This document shows positions 19,885 through 31,405 of a DNA stretch of 64,000 nucleotides, in pieces (position 1 is the stretch's first letter; each line of letters starts with the position of its first letter). The translations under genes and the position numbers were made by a program. Origin of the DNA: Ciona intestinalis (lineage: Eukaryota > Chordata > Ascidiacea > Phlebobranchia > Cionidae). The notes beneath the pieces are model-generated. The model had not been told where the DNA came from. It was given only the letters and a program-made list of their open reading frames with translations, and made no database searches. The stretch is taken from contig NC_020174.2 in the NCBI RefSeq assembly GCF_000224145.3, forward strand, positions 2,427,725 to 2,491,724, in the 5' to 3' direction.

Positions 19885-20667
19885 GCCGCAAGTCATCAGT
19901 TGTTGCAGAAACTTCTGTATCCGGTTTCTGCAGTTGCAACAATCGTGTGCAATCTTTCAAAGCTCAAATAAATCCGCTTAGTGATTAATGAACTTCCAAT
20001 TACCCAAGCTGGAACAATGACTTCGAATATCTTCATTGTTTCGTTTGGAATCTGTACCAGATCGAGTTTCAAACACAATCCACAAGTCTATTCAGCACGG
20101 GGTCAAAACACAAAGCAGTTAAAAGTCCAAATTTGAACGATTGTTTAAAATTTACTGTTTGAGTCCTGCATTAAGGCACGCCATATCTGCCCAGGGATTT
20201 AGGCCAGGTTCGGTCAACCCTTAATGTTTAAGTTTGCGTTTCCAAAATTGTAAAACTATCTAGCTATTGCAATCGAAATTGTATATGGATATAGATGCTC
20301 AAATGTGCTTTAAACTTACCCCCTATATAAGACCAAAAATATGAAACAGTTTCGGAAAAATATTCTAAAGGCCTTTTATGGACTTGCGAATATATTTTCT
20401 GCACACTATCTTATTATTTTATTAGTTTATTATATAAGAATCACCAATAGGGTAGAAAATATTTATTACAAACAAGTCTTTTAAGGTTTGGCAATGAATA
20501 CATACAAAACTACAATGTGGGCAGTAGGATGGGGGAAGATGAGACACTTTGTCAGACCACAGTATCACTTCAGTGTACTATGGTCAGACGAGACTTTTTA
20601 ATTTTTTTTACAGAGTCCCATTTTAATGATAATCAAAACACAATGTTAAATGAATGAATGTATAGTA
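19885..20667. other. intergenic, repeat remnants only
   Basis: 20160-20225 contains the 'GGGATTTAGGCCAG' piece of the composite repeat seen at 39778. 20470-20545 holds an inverted remnant of fold-back and MITE ends. No exon seen. Confidence 0.45.
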
Positions 20668-21512
20668 CAATGGGGGAAGATGGGACACTTAAGCACATGT
20701 TGCCAAATATTTCCAAAATCAAAATAGATGACGGTTTTTGGGTAATACCACGATATAGTACCATCATTCCTTTATTAATTGACACCAATTTAATAAAATA
20801 TAATAAAACACACGAAAAGTTATTTAGCGATCCGCACAATAGGTGAAATTTTACAAATTCCAAAACACACGGATAAGATGGGACAGTTTAAAATCATTGT
20901 CAATTTTGATTATTAAGTGTATTTATAAATAGGAATATACGTAAATAACACGAAATAATACCGTACGCTTTGAAAATTAGGTCTAAAGACTCTAAACATT
21001 TTTTTTTCTTGCTCTACTGCTATAGTTTTTAACATGTTACCTATACATTATATTATTGCATAACAATTGGTATTGTTTAAACGACTATGGGTAATGTTCG
21101 AACTTCAATGGATAAATATTGTACCCTACAAATGTATATGAACTTGTAATAACAAAAAAATGATAATAACTATTGATAAAGTTTTTATTTCTGCTACAAA
21201 TTGGGTATTACTACTCTGTTTTTGGCACAAGCCACTTCTTATAAATTATCACCAAGAGCAAATGACCAAAATTCGTTTTTATTAAATCGGTATCTTATAG
21301 TTGAAAACCCTGTGTGGTTTCAAATTTGTAAAATTTCACTTGTGCGGATCGCTAAATAACTTCTCGTATGTTTTATTATATTTTAATAAATTGGTGTCAA
21401 TTAATAAAGGAATGGTAGTACTAATTCGTGGTATTACCCAATAACCGTCATCTATTTTGATTTTGGAAATATTTAGCAATATGTGCTTAAGTGTCCCATC
21501 TTCCCCACATTG
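20668..21512. mobile_element. fold-back element with ~190 bp inverted arms
   Basis: Left arm (about 20668-20860) and right arm (about 21325-21512) are reverse complements: 'CAATGGGGGAAGATGGGACA' against its mirror, then matching 'GTGTCAATTAATAAAGGAAT', 'GATCGCTAAATAACTT' and 'AAATTTTAC' blocks. TA dinucleotides flank both ends, suggesting mariner-type target duplication. The middle shows no transposase. Confidence 0.8.
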
Positions 21513-22075
21513 TATTTTGGAGGTTTTTATTGCTATGCTTCGAAAGGTTTGCTTTTAATTCAACAATTTACACCTCAGGGGTGATTTAAACTTAATATAA
21601 TAATAAGATAATATGCAGTAGGTTGGGAGAAAATGGGACATCTTTTTATCATAATATCCAGATCGCAATAGTTAATATTGATTTTATGTTATTATATACA
21701 AGCTTATATGCGTAAGGATACAATATTTATCAATTAAAGTTCGAACAATACCCATTACGTTTAACCAATGCCAATTTCCATACAATAATATAATGTAGGT
21801 AACATGTTCAAAACTATATATATATATATATCAATAGGGCAAGATATCATCTAAAAACCGTTATACATTTTAAATTTTGCTGAAATATTGGCTAAAGTGT
21901 CGCATCTTCTGTGCTTTTATAGATTGACAAATAGTTTTCATAATTATGTTTTGATGAGGTAGGCATTGGAGTAACTATAGCAGTCTAACCATATCCAGGC
22001 TATGGCTTGGCGGTTAGAGCAGTTAAATCACATTAAAAGGATACCTGGTTCGATCCTCCCACTATTGTGAGTAGT
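21513..22075. other. intergenic, degraded MITE/fold-back pieces
   Basis: 21618-21650 has a MITE-like 'GTAGGTTGGGAGAAAATGGG' head and 21890-21915 a worn end. A TA run lies near 21817-21832. No gene seen. Confidence 0.45.
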
Positions 22076-22269
22076 ATAGTAGGGTGGGGAAAGATGGGAC
22101 ACCTTTAGCACATAATATCCAAATATCTGATCGTGTTTTAAAAAAATAACAACGGTCTATGGGATTCATGAGGATACAGTTTTATTATTATTTAAATTTT
22201 CTTTGTTTACTACCAAATGGGACGATAAAATAGAGTTAAAAGTGTCCCATCTTCCCCCATTCTACCGTA
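22076..22269 (+). mobile_element. MITE, full length
   Basis: From 'GTAGGGTGGGGAAAGATGGG' to 'CCCATCTTCCCCCATTCTAC'. One of the best-preserved copies. Confidence 0.85.
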
Positions 22270-23233
22270 TGTTTAGGGTAGGACACATAACAGCCATTGC
22301 TACCAGTGGTCCGAACTGGATTGCCATTCGGACATACGTGGCAATTGGTAATCGGGGCCGAGATGTAATATAGTGGTAGCACCTGTGTTACGACCGTCCT
22401 TACCCGGAAATGCGAGGATAAACAGGTGTCTTTCTTTCAATGGAATCAGCGACGTGTCCCATGCAATAATTGCACGCTTTAATAAACAATTGAGAATATA
22501 ATGTCGCAACGACTGAACAAATAAGTAAACGGACACAAAGAGTAGTATTGCAGCTACGGTAATTAAAACGACAAAAGTGTGGCGACCAAGAAATAAACAT
22601 GACCCATCAACAATGAAATTCGAAATCTAATAGCGCCAAGCACGCTATGGTATTAAGTTACATCTTCTGGCCTATAGTCTAATTGTGGTAACATTTTAAA
22701 TGAAATAATGTGAAAATGGGATTTTCAAATTTTCTTGCACAAAAAATTGTTCAGAAAAAAACATTAAAACAAAAAGGTTTTTAACTAAAATAATAAAAAA
22801 CATAGTAAAGGGCTCTTAAGAAAAAATGAGAAAATTAATTTTATATTCTTTAATCTTTATGCTGATCAAAATTCTTGATTTTATGACAATGTAAGCGATA
22901 TATTTCGAGAAATAGTCTATGTAATAATACACACGAATTTTTTTTCCTCTAATTATAGAAACTAAAACATTTTTAAATTGAATCAGCACACAGTGTGATT
23001 AAATATGTAACACCTAACAAAAAATATTTTACTTGGAAAAAAAGGTATAACAATTGTTATCATTGTAGCTAAATAGCTTAGGCTCTCCAAAACATTTTTG
23101 GTGAGCAACAAAATTTAGAAGATCTGGAAATATGCACTTTGCATAGTTCCAGTCAATAAAAAAATATGATTAATATTTATATATATATATTACTTGCGCT
23201 CAGAAAAAAATAACAATAAAGTATATATATTAC
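22270..23233. other. downstream of MTMR14; unassigned open frame
   Basis: A minus-strand open stretch at about 22300-22620 would encode a hydrophobic, transmembrane-like segment ('FVVLITVAAILLFVSVYLF'), but no start, splice partner or family is evident. The remaining AT-rich DNA should hold the MTMR14 3' UTR. Confidence 0.35.
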
Positions 23234-25741
23234 TCAAGTCCGTTTAACCAACTGAGCAAGGTGACCAAAGATAGCAGACAAAGCACCACTTTGCTGCTCT
23301 TGTTGTCTTCGCTGTTGCTGAACCACTGCACAATATGCAGGGATCATTATGTTCTGTGCTTTGTCGAGTCTCTCCGCCCGACAAGCCAGTTTCGCTTTAA
23401 GCTCATTTACATTTTCAGTTGATCCATATACTGAAGATGAAAACGAACTCTTTCGTGAAGCATGCCTATCAACTTGAACTGATTGAGAGATATCAAGCAT
23501 GAAGTTAGATGAATCATTTCTTTGATCAGAAAGCAACGGCGGTGACGCAATCATTTGCCAACTGCTACCCGGTTCTGCAGTGTTTGTTCGATAAGACTCT
23601 GAGCTTTCGCAACTGTTTCCAAAGCTTTCGTTTGTCCCATTTCGTTTAACAAAACTGGATAAATTGGGAACAGTGATTGGGTCACTTTTAACAACCGCGT
23701 TTTCTTTCGAGCCATTAAGTAAAAATGAAAACGAGTTAGAAAGTCCTTTGTGGTTTTTTTCCGAAGTCGGGTTATTTAAAAATAAATTACTCTTTGCTGT
23801 TTCAAAGCTTGTTGATAAAGCAGAACGTGGCGTAGTTGGTTCAGTAAAATAAACTTTATCTTGTGATGTTTCGACATTACTTTCAACATAACCATTGCAT
23901 GATTGGCAAGTATTGCTGGTAATATTGCTGCTTTTAAGAGGAAGAACAGGTGCAGACCTAATGTCTGAGTTGGGAATTTCTAACGATTTATCCAAATCTT
24001 CTGAGTTAAAAATCCTCTCTTTGCAGTTATCATTTTCCCTTTCACATTGTGTGTTGATTACCTTTGAAGTTTGTTCTGGTATCTCATCAATTATACAATT
24101 AAGGCAACTTTCCACTTCTTCTAAGGTTACCTCACCTATAAGATTGCTTTGAGGATTCATGCTACCATTTTGTGTACCATTAAACTGTGTATCTGGTTTT
24201 AATTTGGTTGCACAGTTTTGAGTGGTTTGACCATTTTTACTTGTCTTGGATGGTAAGCCTGAATGACCATTCAGTGTAACTTCCTCTTTTGAAACCATGT
24301 TTGTTTGTTCCAACATTTCTTCCAGAAAAAACACTTCTTCGCCACTTTCATTGTCGGATAAACCAAGTTGTTGCAGAGAAGCAGCATCGGTTAAAAGAGA
24401 GAAACTTGGAGAACGAATATACTTTAAAAAGTCAAAGCAAAAGTGCATTATTTCTTCACTTTTATCAACTCTGTCCGCAAATTGGTGGCTGAAGAGCAGC
24501 CAGTCATAAGCAAGTGTAAAATAAACCATTTCTTCTGGCGATAAGGATTGGTGAACCAACCCATCAGCCCACAGTGATAACCTTAATAAAGAAACAAACA
24601 GAGGTGTACGATCCCAACCAGATATACAATGCAGCAGAATTCCTGAAGAATTTGGACGACCTAAACAGTTCAGCAGTAGTTTGATGTAGTTTTGAGTTAA
24701 TTTCACCAGATCCCAATGCATGTAATCATCCCATTGAACCTCTGCTATGTTTTTCATATTATCTGGAAGTTGGAGTTCAGCATCAACAAAATGTTGGGTC
24801 CAGTCGAATTTTAGACCCTCGCCCATATAGTTATTATTGGTGTAATCAGCAAAAAACTCACACCCTGGGTAAGGAATGCTTATTAAATCAAAATCAGAAT
24901 AGCGTTGCTCCCGGTCCACTTTCTCAGATGAAGTAACATTTAATCCGTATTTAACTTTCTTTTTCTCTACCATAAAATCACAAATTACGTTAACTTTTAG
25001 CATATGAAGTAAGTCAATGTCAGTATTTCTCATTTTATCAACCAACCATTCTTTAGGTTGACCATTATCAGTGGTACTCTGGGTAAGTTTACTTTTGTTT
25101 GCACTCCCACCATTCAATACTTGCTTGCCAGCACTATAACGCCCTTTTACTTTTTCTTTACCAGCACTGTAATGCATGACTGGAGAATTACCGTTTTGTG
25201 ATGCATTTGAAGTGTAATCTGCTACACTATCCTGCAATCCATTTTGAACATGGTTGCCATTTTGAATCCCATTATCCACCATATCTGTTGGTGGTACAGC
25301 CTCCCCATGCAAAAAGTATTGGAACCCACTAAACCCTGTACGACCATATATCTCTGGTGATCGAGCCAGTGTAGAAGATCTGCAGATAAACTTTCCGCAT
25401 ACAAACAAGACAGGAGCAGGAAATCTACCTCTTGTTCGAGCAAATCGTCCCTTTTGTATCAAGTCCACAAGTTCCGAGTTATCAAAATCATTTTGGTTGT
25501 TGGGACAGTATTCCTTTAAACCATGTATCTTTTCCTTCACAGGTACAATTACCTGCACAGGATATGTGCTGCATAGTTGACCACGACTATTGTCCATTGA
25601 CGTGCACACATAATCCCGTTGAAACAATTCATGGCAGTTTTCAGCAAGCTCACTTGAGTATTTTCCACCCGGAAGAAACACAGAAGAGTCAGTGAGAGCA
25701 AACTTTAACAGCTTAAATATCTTGCTATCTTCTCCTGCCAT
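23234..25741 (-). CDS. MTMR14: myotubularin-related protein 14, phosphoinositide 3-phosphatase, intronless, 835 aa
   Basis: Removes 3-phosphates from phosphoinositides such as PI3P and PI(3,5)P2 in the cytoplasm; in animals it acts on calcium handling and autophagy. The P-loop 'HCISGWDRTP' gives the CX5R motif with the nucleophilic Cys at about residue 372 and Arg at 378. MTMR14/EDTP relatives share 'SGWDRTPLF' and the surrounding 'DYMHWDLVK', 'LTLAYDWLLFSHQF'-like motifs (here 'FTLAYDWLLFSHQF'). As expected for this branch there is no recognisable GRAM/PH domain. Longer than the ~650-residue human protein: an Asn/Gly/Ser-rich insert lies at about 164-220, and the last 370 residues are a low-complexity tail. 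Start is ATG at 25741; the frame extends three codons further upstream without an ATG. A possible acceptor about 70 bases upstream suggests a 5' UTR intron. It is divergent from TBCD. Confidence 0.93.
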   Translation of the reverse strand: MAGEDSKIFKLLKFALTDSSVFLPGGKYSSELAENCHELFQRDYVCTSMDNSRGQLCSTYPVQVIVPVKEKIHGLKEYCPNNQNDFDNSELVDLIQKGRFARTRGRFPAPVLFVCGKFICRSSTLARSPEIYGRTGFSGFQYFLHGEAVPPTDMVDNGIQNGNHVQNGLQDSVADYTSNASQNGNSPVMHYSAGKEKVKGRYSAGKQVLNGGSANKSKLTQSTTDNGQPKEWLVDKMRNTDIDLLHMLKVNVICDFMVEKKKVKYGLNVTSSEKVDREQRYSDFDLISIPYPGCEFFADYTNNNYMGEGLKFDWTQHFVDAELQLPDNMKNIAEVQWDDYMHWDLVKLTQNYIKLLLNCLGRPNSSGILLHCISGWDRTPLFVSLLRLSLWADGLVHQSLSPEEMVYFTLAYDWLLFSHQFADRVDKSEEIMHFCFDFLKYIRSPSFSLLTDAASLQQLGLSDNESGEEVFFLEEMLEQTNMVSKEEVTLNGHSGLPSKTSKNGQTTQNCATKLKPDTQFNGTQNGSMNPQSNLIGEVTLEEVESCLNCIIDEIPEQTSKVINTQCERENDNCKERIFNSEDLDKSLEIPNSDIRSAPVLPLKSSNITSNTCQSCNGYVESNVETSQDKVYFTEPTTPRSALSTSFETAKSNLFLNNPTSEKNHKGLSNSFSFLLNGSKENAVVKSDPITVPNLSSFVKRNGTNESFGNSCESSESYRTNTAEPGSSWQMIASPPLLSDQRNDSSNFMLDISQSVQVDRHASRKSSFSSSVYGSTENVNELKAKLACRAERLDKAQNIMIPAYCAVVQQQRRQQEQQSGALSAIFGHLAQLVKRT

Positions 25742-27371
25742 TCTGTCCAAACTCTTTAGCTCAAATGTAGTTTTTTAACCAAATACGCCTATGTTGCATT
25801 GATATATGCACAGAAAACCTGCAAATGTTAAGTAAGTATAAAATTATGAATCTAGGTTGAATGTATTTATATGAAAATAAAGAAACAAAGTGTATGATAG
25901 AAATACCTGATTTAAAAAAAACACATAACAAGTTAGACTTTGTTTGCGTGGTAGTATGGTGGCCTTTTCAGTGTTTCTAACTTTTAAATAAATCATAGCA
26001 CAGAAGGCATTCCAACAAAAGCACAAATTTAGGATCCTTTTCCATACAAATTATCAATCTTTGTATAATTTAATACAATCTTTAAATATAATTAAAGTAG
26101 TTGAAGATATAAGAATGGAACCTTAGACATCGCGTCAGTGAGATATTTAATCTTAAGCAAACACACACATTCACCTTTTGTACAACTTGCACACTGCAGA
26201 TGAATTACTTCCTCAAACACAGCGCAAATATTTGATTTAGTTGTGGATTTTTAAATTTGCGTAAAACTTATAATCAACTGAAGAATTTTAAAATAAATCA
26301 ACCGTTAGTTTATGGATCTTTTAATCACAAAACAAAAAACTTTGCAAATTTAACTCTAATTGCCAATAAAAAATACAAAGTTCTTTCAAAGTAACCCATA
26401 TAAAAACTGGCTAAAATGATCTTGATGCGTTAGTAAAATTTGCCTAATGCATACAACAAATTATAAATATAAAACTCAGGAAATAAGTTATATTTAGATT
26501 TTAGTTACGCCTATATTATACGTTTGCAGTATCGGTTTGCTTTACAACGTTGTCCATTACGCAAAGTGTTATTAAAGGAAAAGTTTACTACTGCAATGCT
26601 GACTCTATTATCTAATCGATTAACTTATCTTTGCAGCCACAATAACAACAAAGCATATAAGATTTCCAAACAAATTTTACAACATAAATCGTCTACCGTC
26701 TGATGATTGTAACCTTTGCCCTTTGAACTGCGCAAAATAAACAGGGGACCAATATTTTGTGTAGAAAACCGGAGTTGGTGAAAATTAACAAAACTGAAAT
26801 TTTTAATACTTTTATTAAACTACTAATATTTTTTTCGATTGACATAACCGGTCACATACGCAAATACCCAGTTTGTTTTTAAAGCAACTTCCTGGTTCTC
26901 AGTCGTTTTATTGTTTGAATGTTTGTAGTTAATAGTGAAACGGTTATAGCATTGCATCTAAAGCTCTTTTTTTTGAAACGATTTTTTTGGGTTAAAATAT
27001 CATATCGTAATACTTTAAATGCATGTAAACTGGTTCTGTTGAGCTTTGATTTGTGGTTCCTGCAAAAAGATCGAAAATGTTTTTCATAATATTCGGTTTT
27101 GTGTACTGGGCATTAAGAGAACTTTGTATTTGTTACCTTTGCTCGCTGATTGATTAGAAAGCTTGCGTAATTGTAAACAAAAAACAAATTAAGCACGGCT
27201 GTGATAAGACTTACTCAGTTACGCTATCATAGGAAAAAGAGAACGTTGTACAGACTAGGTATTACTTATTGCAGATATTTTAAAGTTTCACTTACAATTT
27301 CACTTTAAAAATACATTAAAAGTGACACTTTTTTTTGTCAGCAGAAAAATCAATTCGCATTGCCAGTAAAT
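25742..27371. promoter_or_regulatory. shared upstream region of divergent MTMR14 and TBCD
   Basis: About 1.6 kb separates the two start codons. It is AT-rich and free of the MITE and SINE families, unusual for this window. I see no clear TATA box at either end. Directly before TBCD a pyrimidine tract runs into 'GTCAGCAG', a possible cis or trans splice acceptor 29 bases before the ATG. Confidence 0.5.
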
Positions 27372-30300
27372 ATGGATGATAGTGAAGATGTTACACTGGA
27401 ACATGGGATCCAGGTTGGTACAGCCCTTGATCACTTTGTGGAAGTGGACGAAGTAAAACAACTTATAAAAAACATTCCTTTGATCGTGAACGATCAAGCC
27501 AAGCATGAAATGTCGGATGAAAAATTTACGGAGATTGTTGACAAGTATCTGGAGCAACCTCATTTGTTAGACCCTCATCTGCTAGGCTTGCTTGAGCAGT
27601 TGATAGCATTTATTCAACCTTTAGATGTTCCTTTAAACCAAAAGCACTGTGCGTTTAAATATTTGTATCTGTTGACAAAAGTAAGAGGTCACAAAATTAT
27701 GGTTCGTTATTTTCCCCATGAAGTACAACATTTGGAACCTATCCTTAAACTGCTGTATGAGCAGAAGTATAATGATTTGAATACTTGGGAAACCAGGTAC
27801 ATGCTTCTACTTTGGCTGTCAATGATTTGTCTTATACCATTTGACATGGTAAGGTTTGATTTGCCGCATACAGGAGATGCATCACACTCCCAAACTTCTG
27901 TTACGCAGAGAATTATGGATATAGGGAAGTTGTATTTAATTACATCATCAGACAACTGCCAAGAAGCTGCTGCTTTACTTTTGTCCAAATTTTTGACACG
28001 TCCAGATGTAATGAAAACACATTTGAAGCCATTTTTTGAGTGGTGCATTGATAAAATTACAAATTCGGATGCTCAAGCTATGCATGGAGTTACTCAAATA
28101 AAGGGATGTCTTTTTGCACTTGCTCTTGTTTTTAAGCAAGGAAAGAGAGACGACGTCCTTCCTTTTTGTACTGAGGTATTAGATGAAATACAAAGAACAG
28201 AAATACTTTCTGTGAAGAATACTGTGCTTAGAAAATTGGTGATAAAATTGACACAACGTTTAGGTATGACATTGCTTAAGCCTCGTCTTGCTAGCTGGCG
28301 ATATCAACGTGGAAATCGTTCTCTGGATGAAACATTGAAAAAAAATGATTCAACTCCTAGCGAGACTGTTACAATATGTGATGCTTCAGATGAGGATGAT
28401 GAATATGATGTTCCTGAAGAAGTTGAAACTGTGATTGAAGTTGTTTTGAATGGATTAAAGGATAAAGACACAGTGGTTCGGTGGTCATCAGCCAAAGGTG
28501 TTGGTAGAATCACTGGTAGATTGCCAAAGGAATTGGCAGATGAAGTGGTACAGTCTGTGCTTGAGAATTTTACAATTTCAAATTCTGATGGGGCATGGCA
28601 TGGCGGGTGTCTCGCATTGGCTGAGCTTGGTAGAAGGGGTTTGCTTCTACCTACACGTTTGAAGGATGTAGTTCCTATTTTACTTCGTTCTTTAACCTAT
28701 GATGAGCGACGAGGGGCAAGCAGTGTCGGCGCACATGTTCGAGATGCTGCATGTTATCTTGCATGGTCGTTTGCAAGAGCTTACGAACCACAAGAATTAT
28801 CCGCTCATGTCAATGACATCGCACAGACCTTGCTAGTGACCACTGTGTTTGATCGTGAAGTTAACTGCAGAAGAGCGGCTTCTGCGGCTTTTCAAGAAAA
28901 CGTTGGCAGGCAAGGGTACTTCCCGCATGGTATTAAAATTCTAACAATGGCTGATTATTTTGCTGTTAGCAATCGTAACAACACCTATCTCAAAATTGGT
29001 CCTTTTATTGGTCAGTATAAAACATACACTAAAGCTCTAATTGAACACTTGACCAAACAAAAACGTGATCACTGGGACAGCAACATACGTTGGTTAGCAG
29101 CGCAATCAATGCATAAGTTAACCAAATCAAAACCAGACTACGTTGCAGCTACTGTACTGCCAGAATTGGTTCCTCTCTGTACAGGCATGGACTTGATTAC
29201 AAGACATGGTAGCATATTAATCGTTGCTGAAGTAATTCATTCCCTGCATGAGATAGAAGAAGCTGGTTCAACTGGTCTGTTATCTAGAAATCCAATGGTA
29301 AAGAAATGTTTCCGAATTGTGCAAAGTTTATCCGAGGCAAAGTTGTTTCGTGGCTTTGGTGGTGAGCTAATGCGTGTGGCCGCTTGTCACTTGATTGCTC
29401 GCCTGTCACAGTGTACAGCAACAGTTACAATTCCACGTCTAACTAATGATGGTTGGTTGGAACTTATACATGAAACATTATCCAACCTTCACACTTACAC
29501 AAACACTGAAGAAATTTGCACAACAGCGATCAGTGCTTTATCAGCTATCAACCAAATAACTCTCATCCCAGCTCCATTTGCAAACCTGTCGACCAACAAT
29601 GAATCCATGGAGGGTGCCGTTGATCAGTATCTCAGCCATCTAAGAAGCACATCCGAGCGACAGAGATGTGGTTATGCTCAAGCAATAGCGTCTTTACCCA
29701 AGCCAGTACTTCAAACATGTTTCATGAAAGTTTGCCATAATTTAATCCGCGCTTCTCAAATAACGGATAAATTTGAGACTTCTTTTGCGGAGTCTCGTAA
29801 AGAAGCTGTTAACGCATTGTCTCGAGTTTGCCAAAGTGTTGGAATCAACAATATCATGGACGCGGGCATCTGTAAAGACAACATCAATACAATCTATGAC
29901 GCAATATTTTTTGCATTGGAGGACTATACAAGAGACCACAGAGGTGACATAGGGTCAGTTGTTCGTTTGGCTGGAGTAAAGGCATTACAAGTCATAACAC
30001 AACTCATAGCAAAAGAGGATAAAGACCTGTTGTGCTCAAAATTGATGCTGAAAATAATGTGCTGCATTCTTCAACAAGCGTGTGAAAAAATTCACAAAGT
30101 CCGTGATATTGCTGCTGCTACGTTACTCAGTGTAATATATGATGATAATATTCCTAATATACCAGTCAGAGAACAACTACGCAAGGTGTTTGATACAAGA
30201 AACCCAACATTTACAATGATTGATTTGTTCTGCAGGTTAATAAAGCTATTAAAACTACCTGAATATGCATACCACATCACATTGGGCTTTGTAATTTCAG

Positions 30301-30938
30301 TTGGAGACCTGACACAATCCTTGGCAGAAGCTAGTGGGAGTGCTTTATTTGCATACATTGAAACCATTAGTAAAAACCCTGAAGAGTTGTTAAATTTTTG
30401 CTCCAACTTGTTAAAAGTATTCGAAAACTATTCTAAACAGGATAGAGTGTCTGTACCTCTATTGAAAACACTGCACCAGTTGTTGGTCCAAGATGGTCTT
30501 GAAATTCTGTTTAAGGGTGAACATTGTAAATTAGATGATGAAGGAATACAAAGGAAGCTGTTCTCTTTGGTCAAATCGGAAATAACCAAAAGCAAAGACC
30601 CTCAGAAAATTATGTTGGGGGTTCAAGTCTACTGTGGGCTACTTCAGTTCTCAGATCCTGTTTTACACAAATCTGTGTTGAGTCAGTTGATGATCATGTT
30701 GTGTCAAAAGTTCCCTATAGTTCGGCGCACTACCGCAACTCAACTTTATGAAGTGATTCTTACTTTTGATGATATCCTTGATCAACCTGAGCACCTTGAT
30801 GACGTAATGGAAAGCCTAAGTGAAGTTGAGTGGGATCAAACAGTAGAAGAGCTCAGACCTATCCGTAATAAGTTATGTGCTTATTTTGGAGTTAAAGTAC
30901 CGCAAATGATAAAGAAAACAAAAACATCCGATGCATAA
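27372..30938 (+). CDS. TBCD: tubulin-folding cofactor D, intronless, 1188 aa
   Basis: Cofactor D takes beta-tubulin from cofactor A and works with C and E to form and recycle alpha/beta-tubulin heterodimers in the cytosol. The frame is uninterrupted and close to the human length (1,192). Family-typical stretches include 'LLLWLSMICLIPFDM', 'KDTVVRWSSAKGVGRI', 'DGAWHGGCLALAELGRRGLL', 'VNCRRAASAAFQENVGRQG' and 'WLAAQSMHKLT'. The rest is helical HEAT-like repeat sequence. An acidic linker ('DASDEDDEYDVPEEVE') lies at about residue 335. Start is the ATG at 27372; an open extension to 27360 has no ATG. No intron is visible, in contrast to the 48-exon neighbour mTOR. It converges with mTOR, 762 bases between stop codons. 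Confidence 0.95.
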   Translation: MDDSEDVTLEHGIQVGTALDHFVEVDEVKQLIKNIPLIVNDQAKHEMSDEKFTEIVDKYLEQPHLLDPHLLGLLEQLIAFIQPLDVPLNQKHCAFKYLYLLTKVRGHKIMVRYFPHEVQHLEPILKLLYEQKYNDLNTWETRYMLLLWLSMICLIPFDMVRFDLPHTGDASHSQTSVTQRIMDIGKLYLITSSDNCQEAAALLLSKFLTRPDVMKTHLKPFFEWCIDKITNSDAQAMHGVTQIKGCLFALALVFKQGKRDDVLPFCTEVLDEIQRTEILSVKNTVLRKLVIKLTQRLGMTLLKPRLASWRYQRGNRSLDETLKKNDSTPSETVTICDASDEDDEYDVPEEVETVIEVVLNGLKDKDTVVRWSSAKGVGRITGRLPKELADEVVQSVLENFTISNSDGAWHGGCLALAELGRRGLLLPTRLKDVVPILLRSLTYDERRGASSVGAHVRDAACYLAWSFARAYEPQELSAHVNDIAQTLLVTTVFDREVNCRRAASAAFQENVGRQGYFPHGIKILTMADYFAVSNRNNTYLKIGPFIGQYKTYTKALIEHLTKQKRDHWDSNIRWLAAQSMHKLTKSKPDYVAATVLPELVPLCTGMDLITRHGSILIVAEVIHSLHEIEEAGSTGLLSRNPMVKKCFRIVQSLSEAKLFRGFGGELMRVAACHLIARLSQCTATVTIPRLTNDGWLELIHETLSNLHTYTNTEEICTTAISALSAINQITLIPAPFANLSTNNESMEGAVDQYLSHLRSTSERQRCGYAQAIASLPKPVLQTCFMKVCHNLIRASQITDKFETSFAESRKEAVNALSRVCQSVGINNIMDAGICKDNINTIYDAIFFALEDYTRDHRGDIGSVVRLAGVKALQVITQLIAKEDKDLLCSKLMLKIMCCILQQACEKIHKVRDIAAATLLSVIYDDNIPNIPVREQLRKVFDTRNPTFTMIDLFCRLIKLLKLPEYAYHITLGFVISVGDLTQSLAEASGSALFAYIETISKNPEELLNFCSNLLKVFENYSKQDRVSVPLLKTLHQLLVQDGLEILFKGEHCKLDDEGIQRKLFSLVKSEITKSKDPQKIMLGVQVYCGLLQFSDPVLHKSVLSQLMIMLCQKFPIVRRTTATQLYEVILTFDDILDQPEHLDDVMESLSEVEWDQTVEELRPIRNKLCAYFGVKVPQMIKKTKTSDA

Positions 30939-31367
30939 GATGTTTGTTTAATTATCCACTCGCTCGCTTCTGTAGTAACGCTGTATTCATTTAGGCCTTA
31001 TGAGTGTTGTTTTGTACTAGTAATTGGTACATGTTTTAATTACAAATTGAAACAAAGATAATTGCATTACTGTGATATGTGTTGCTTTGCTAGTACTTTT
31101 TTTTGCTATCTATTTTTGCAGTTTTGACCAAAAATTGTATTGGATTTTTTAGTTTTGATGAAGTGTGATCAGTAAAAGCGTATATATGTATTTTGAAAAG
31201 AAATTATTTAAAACTGATGTAAAAATTTTCTCTCCAATATGTATTGTTTAGAATTTAGAATTATCAGTAATTCAGTACCAAATAATTTGCAATCTGAACG
31301 GTCTTAAATTTCTGCTTCGCTACCCTACAGTGATATTAAATTAGAAAATTTCAAGACGAACATAAAA

Positions 31368-31373
31368 TTTATT
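31368..31373 (-). terminator. candidate mTOR poly(A) signal
   Basis: AATAAA on the minus strand about 330 bases beyond the mTOR stop. It lies only 33 bases from the plus-strand TBCD candidate. Confidence 0.45.
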
Positions 31374-31405
31374 CAAGTCTGTTAAAAATAACACGATTAC
31401 AGTTT

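Noticed and set aside
22300..22620. Minus-strand frame with a hydrophobic segment
   Set aside because: Looks like a membrane anchor, but I found no start codon context, splice partner or family, so it is only noted in the region entry.
27360..27371. N-terminal extension of TBCD by four codons
   Set aside because: The extended frame has no ATG; it starts at TTG. The first ATG is 27372. The same applies to the three codons upstream of MTMR14.
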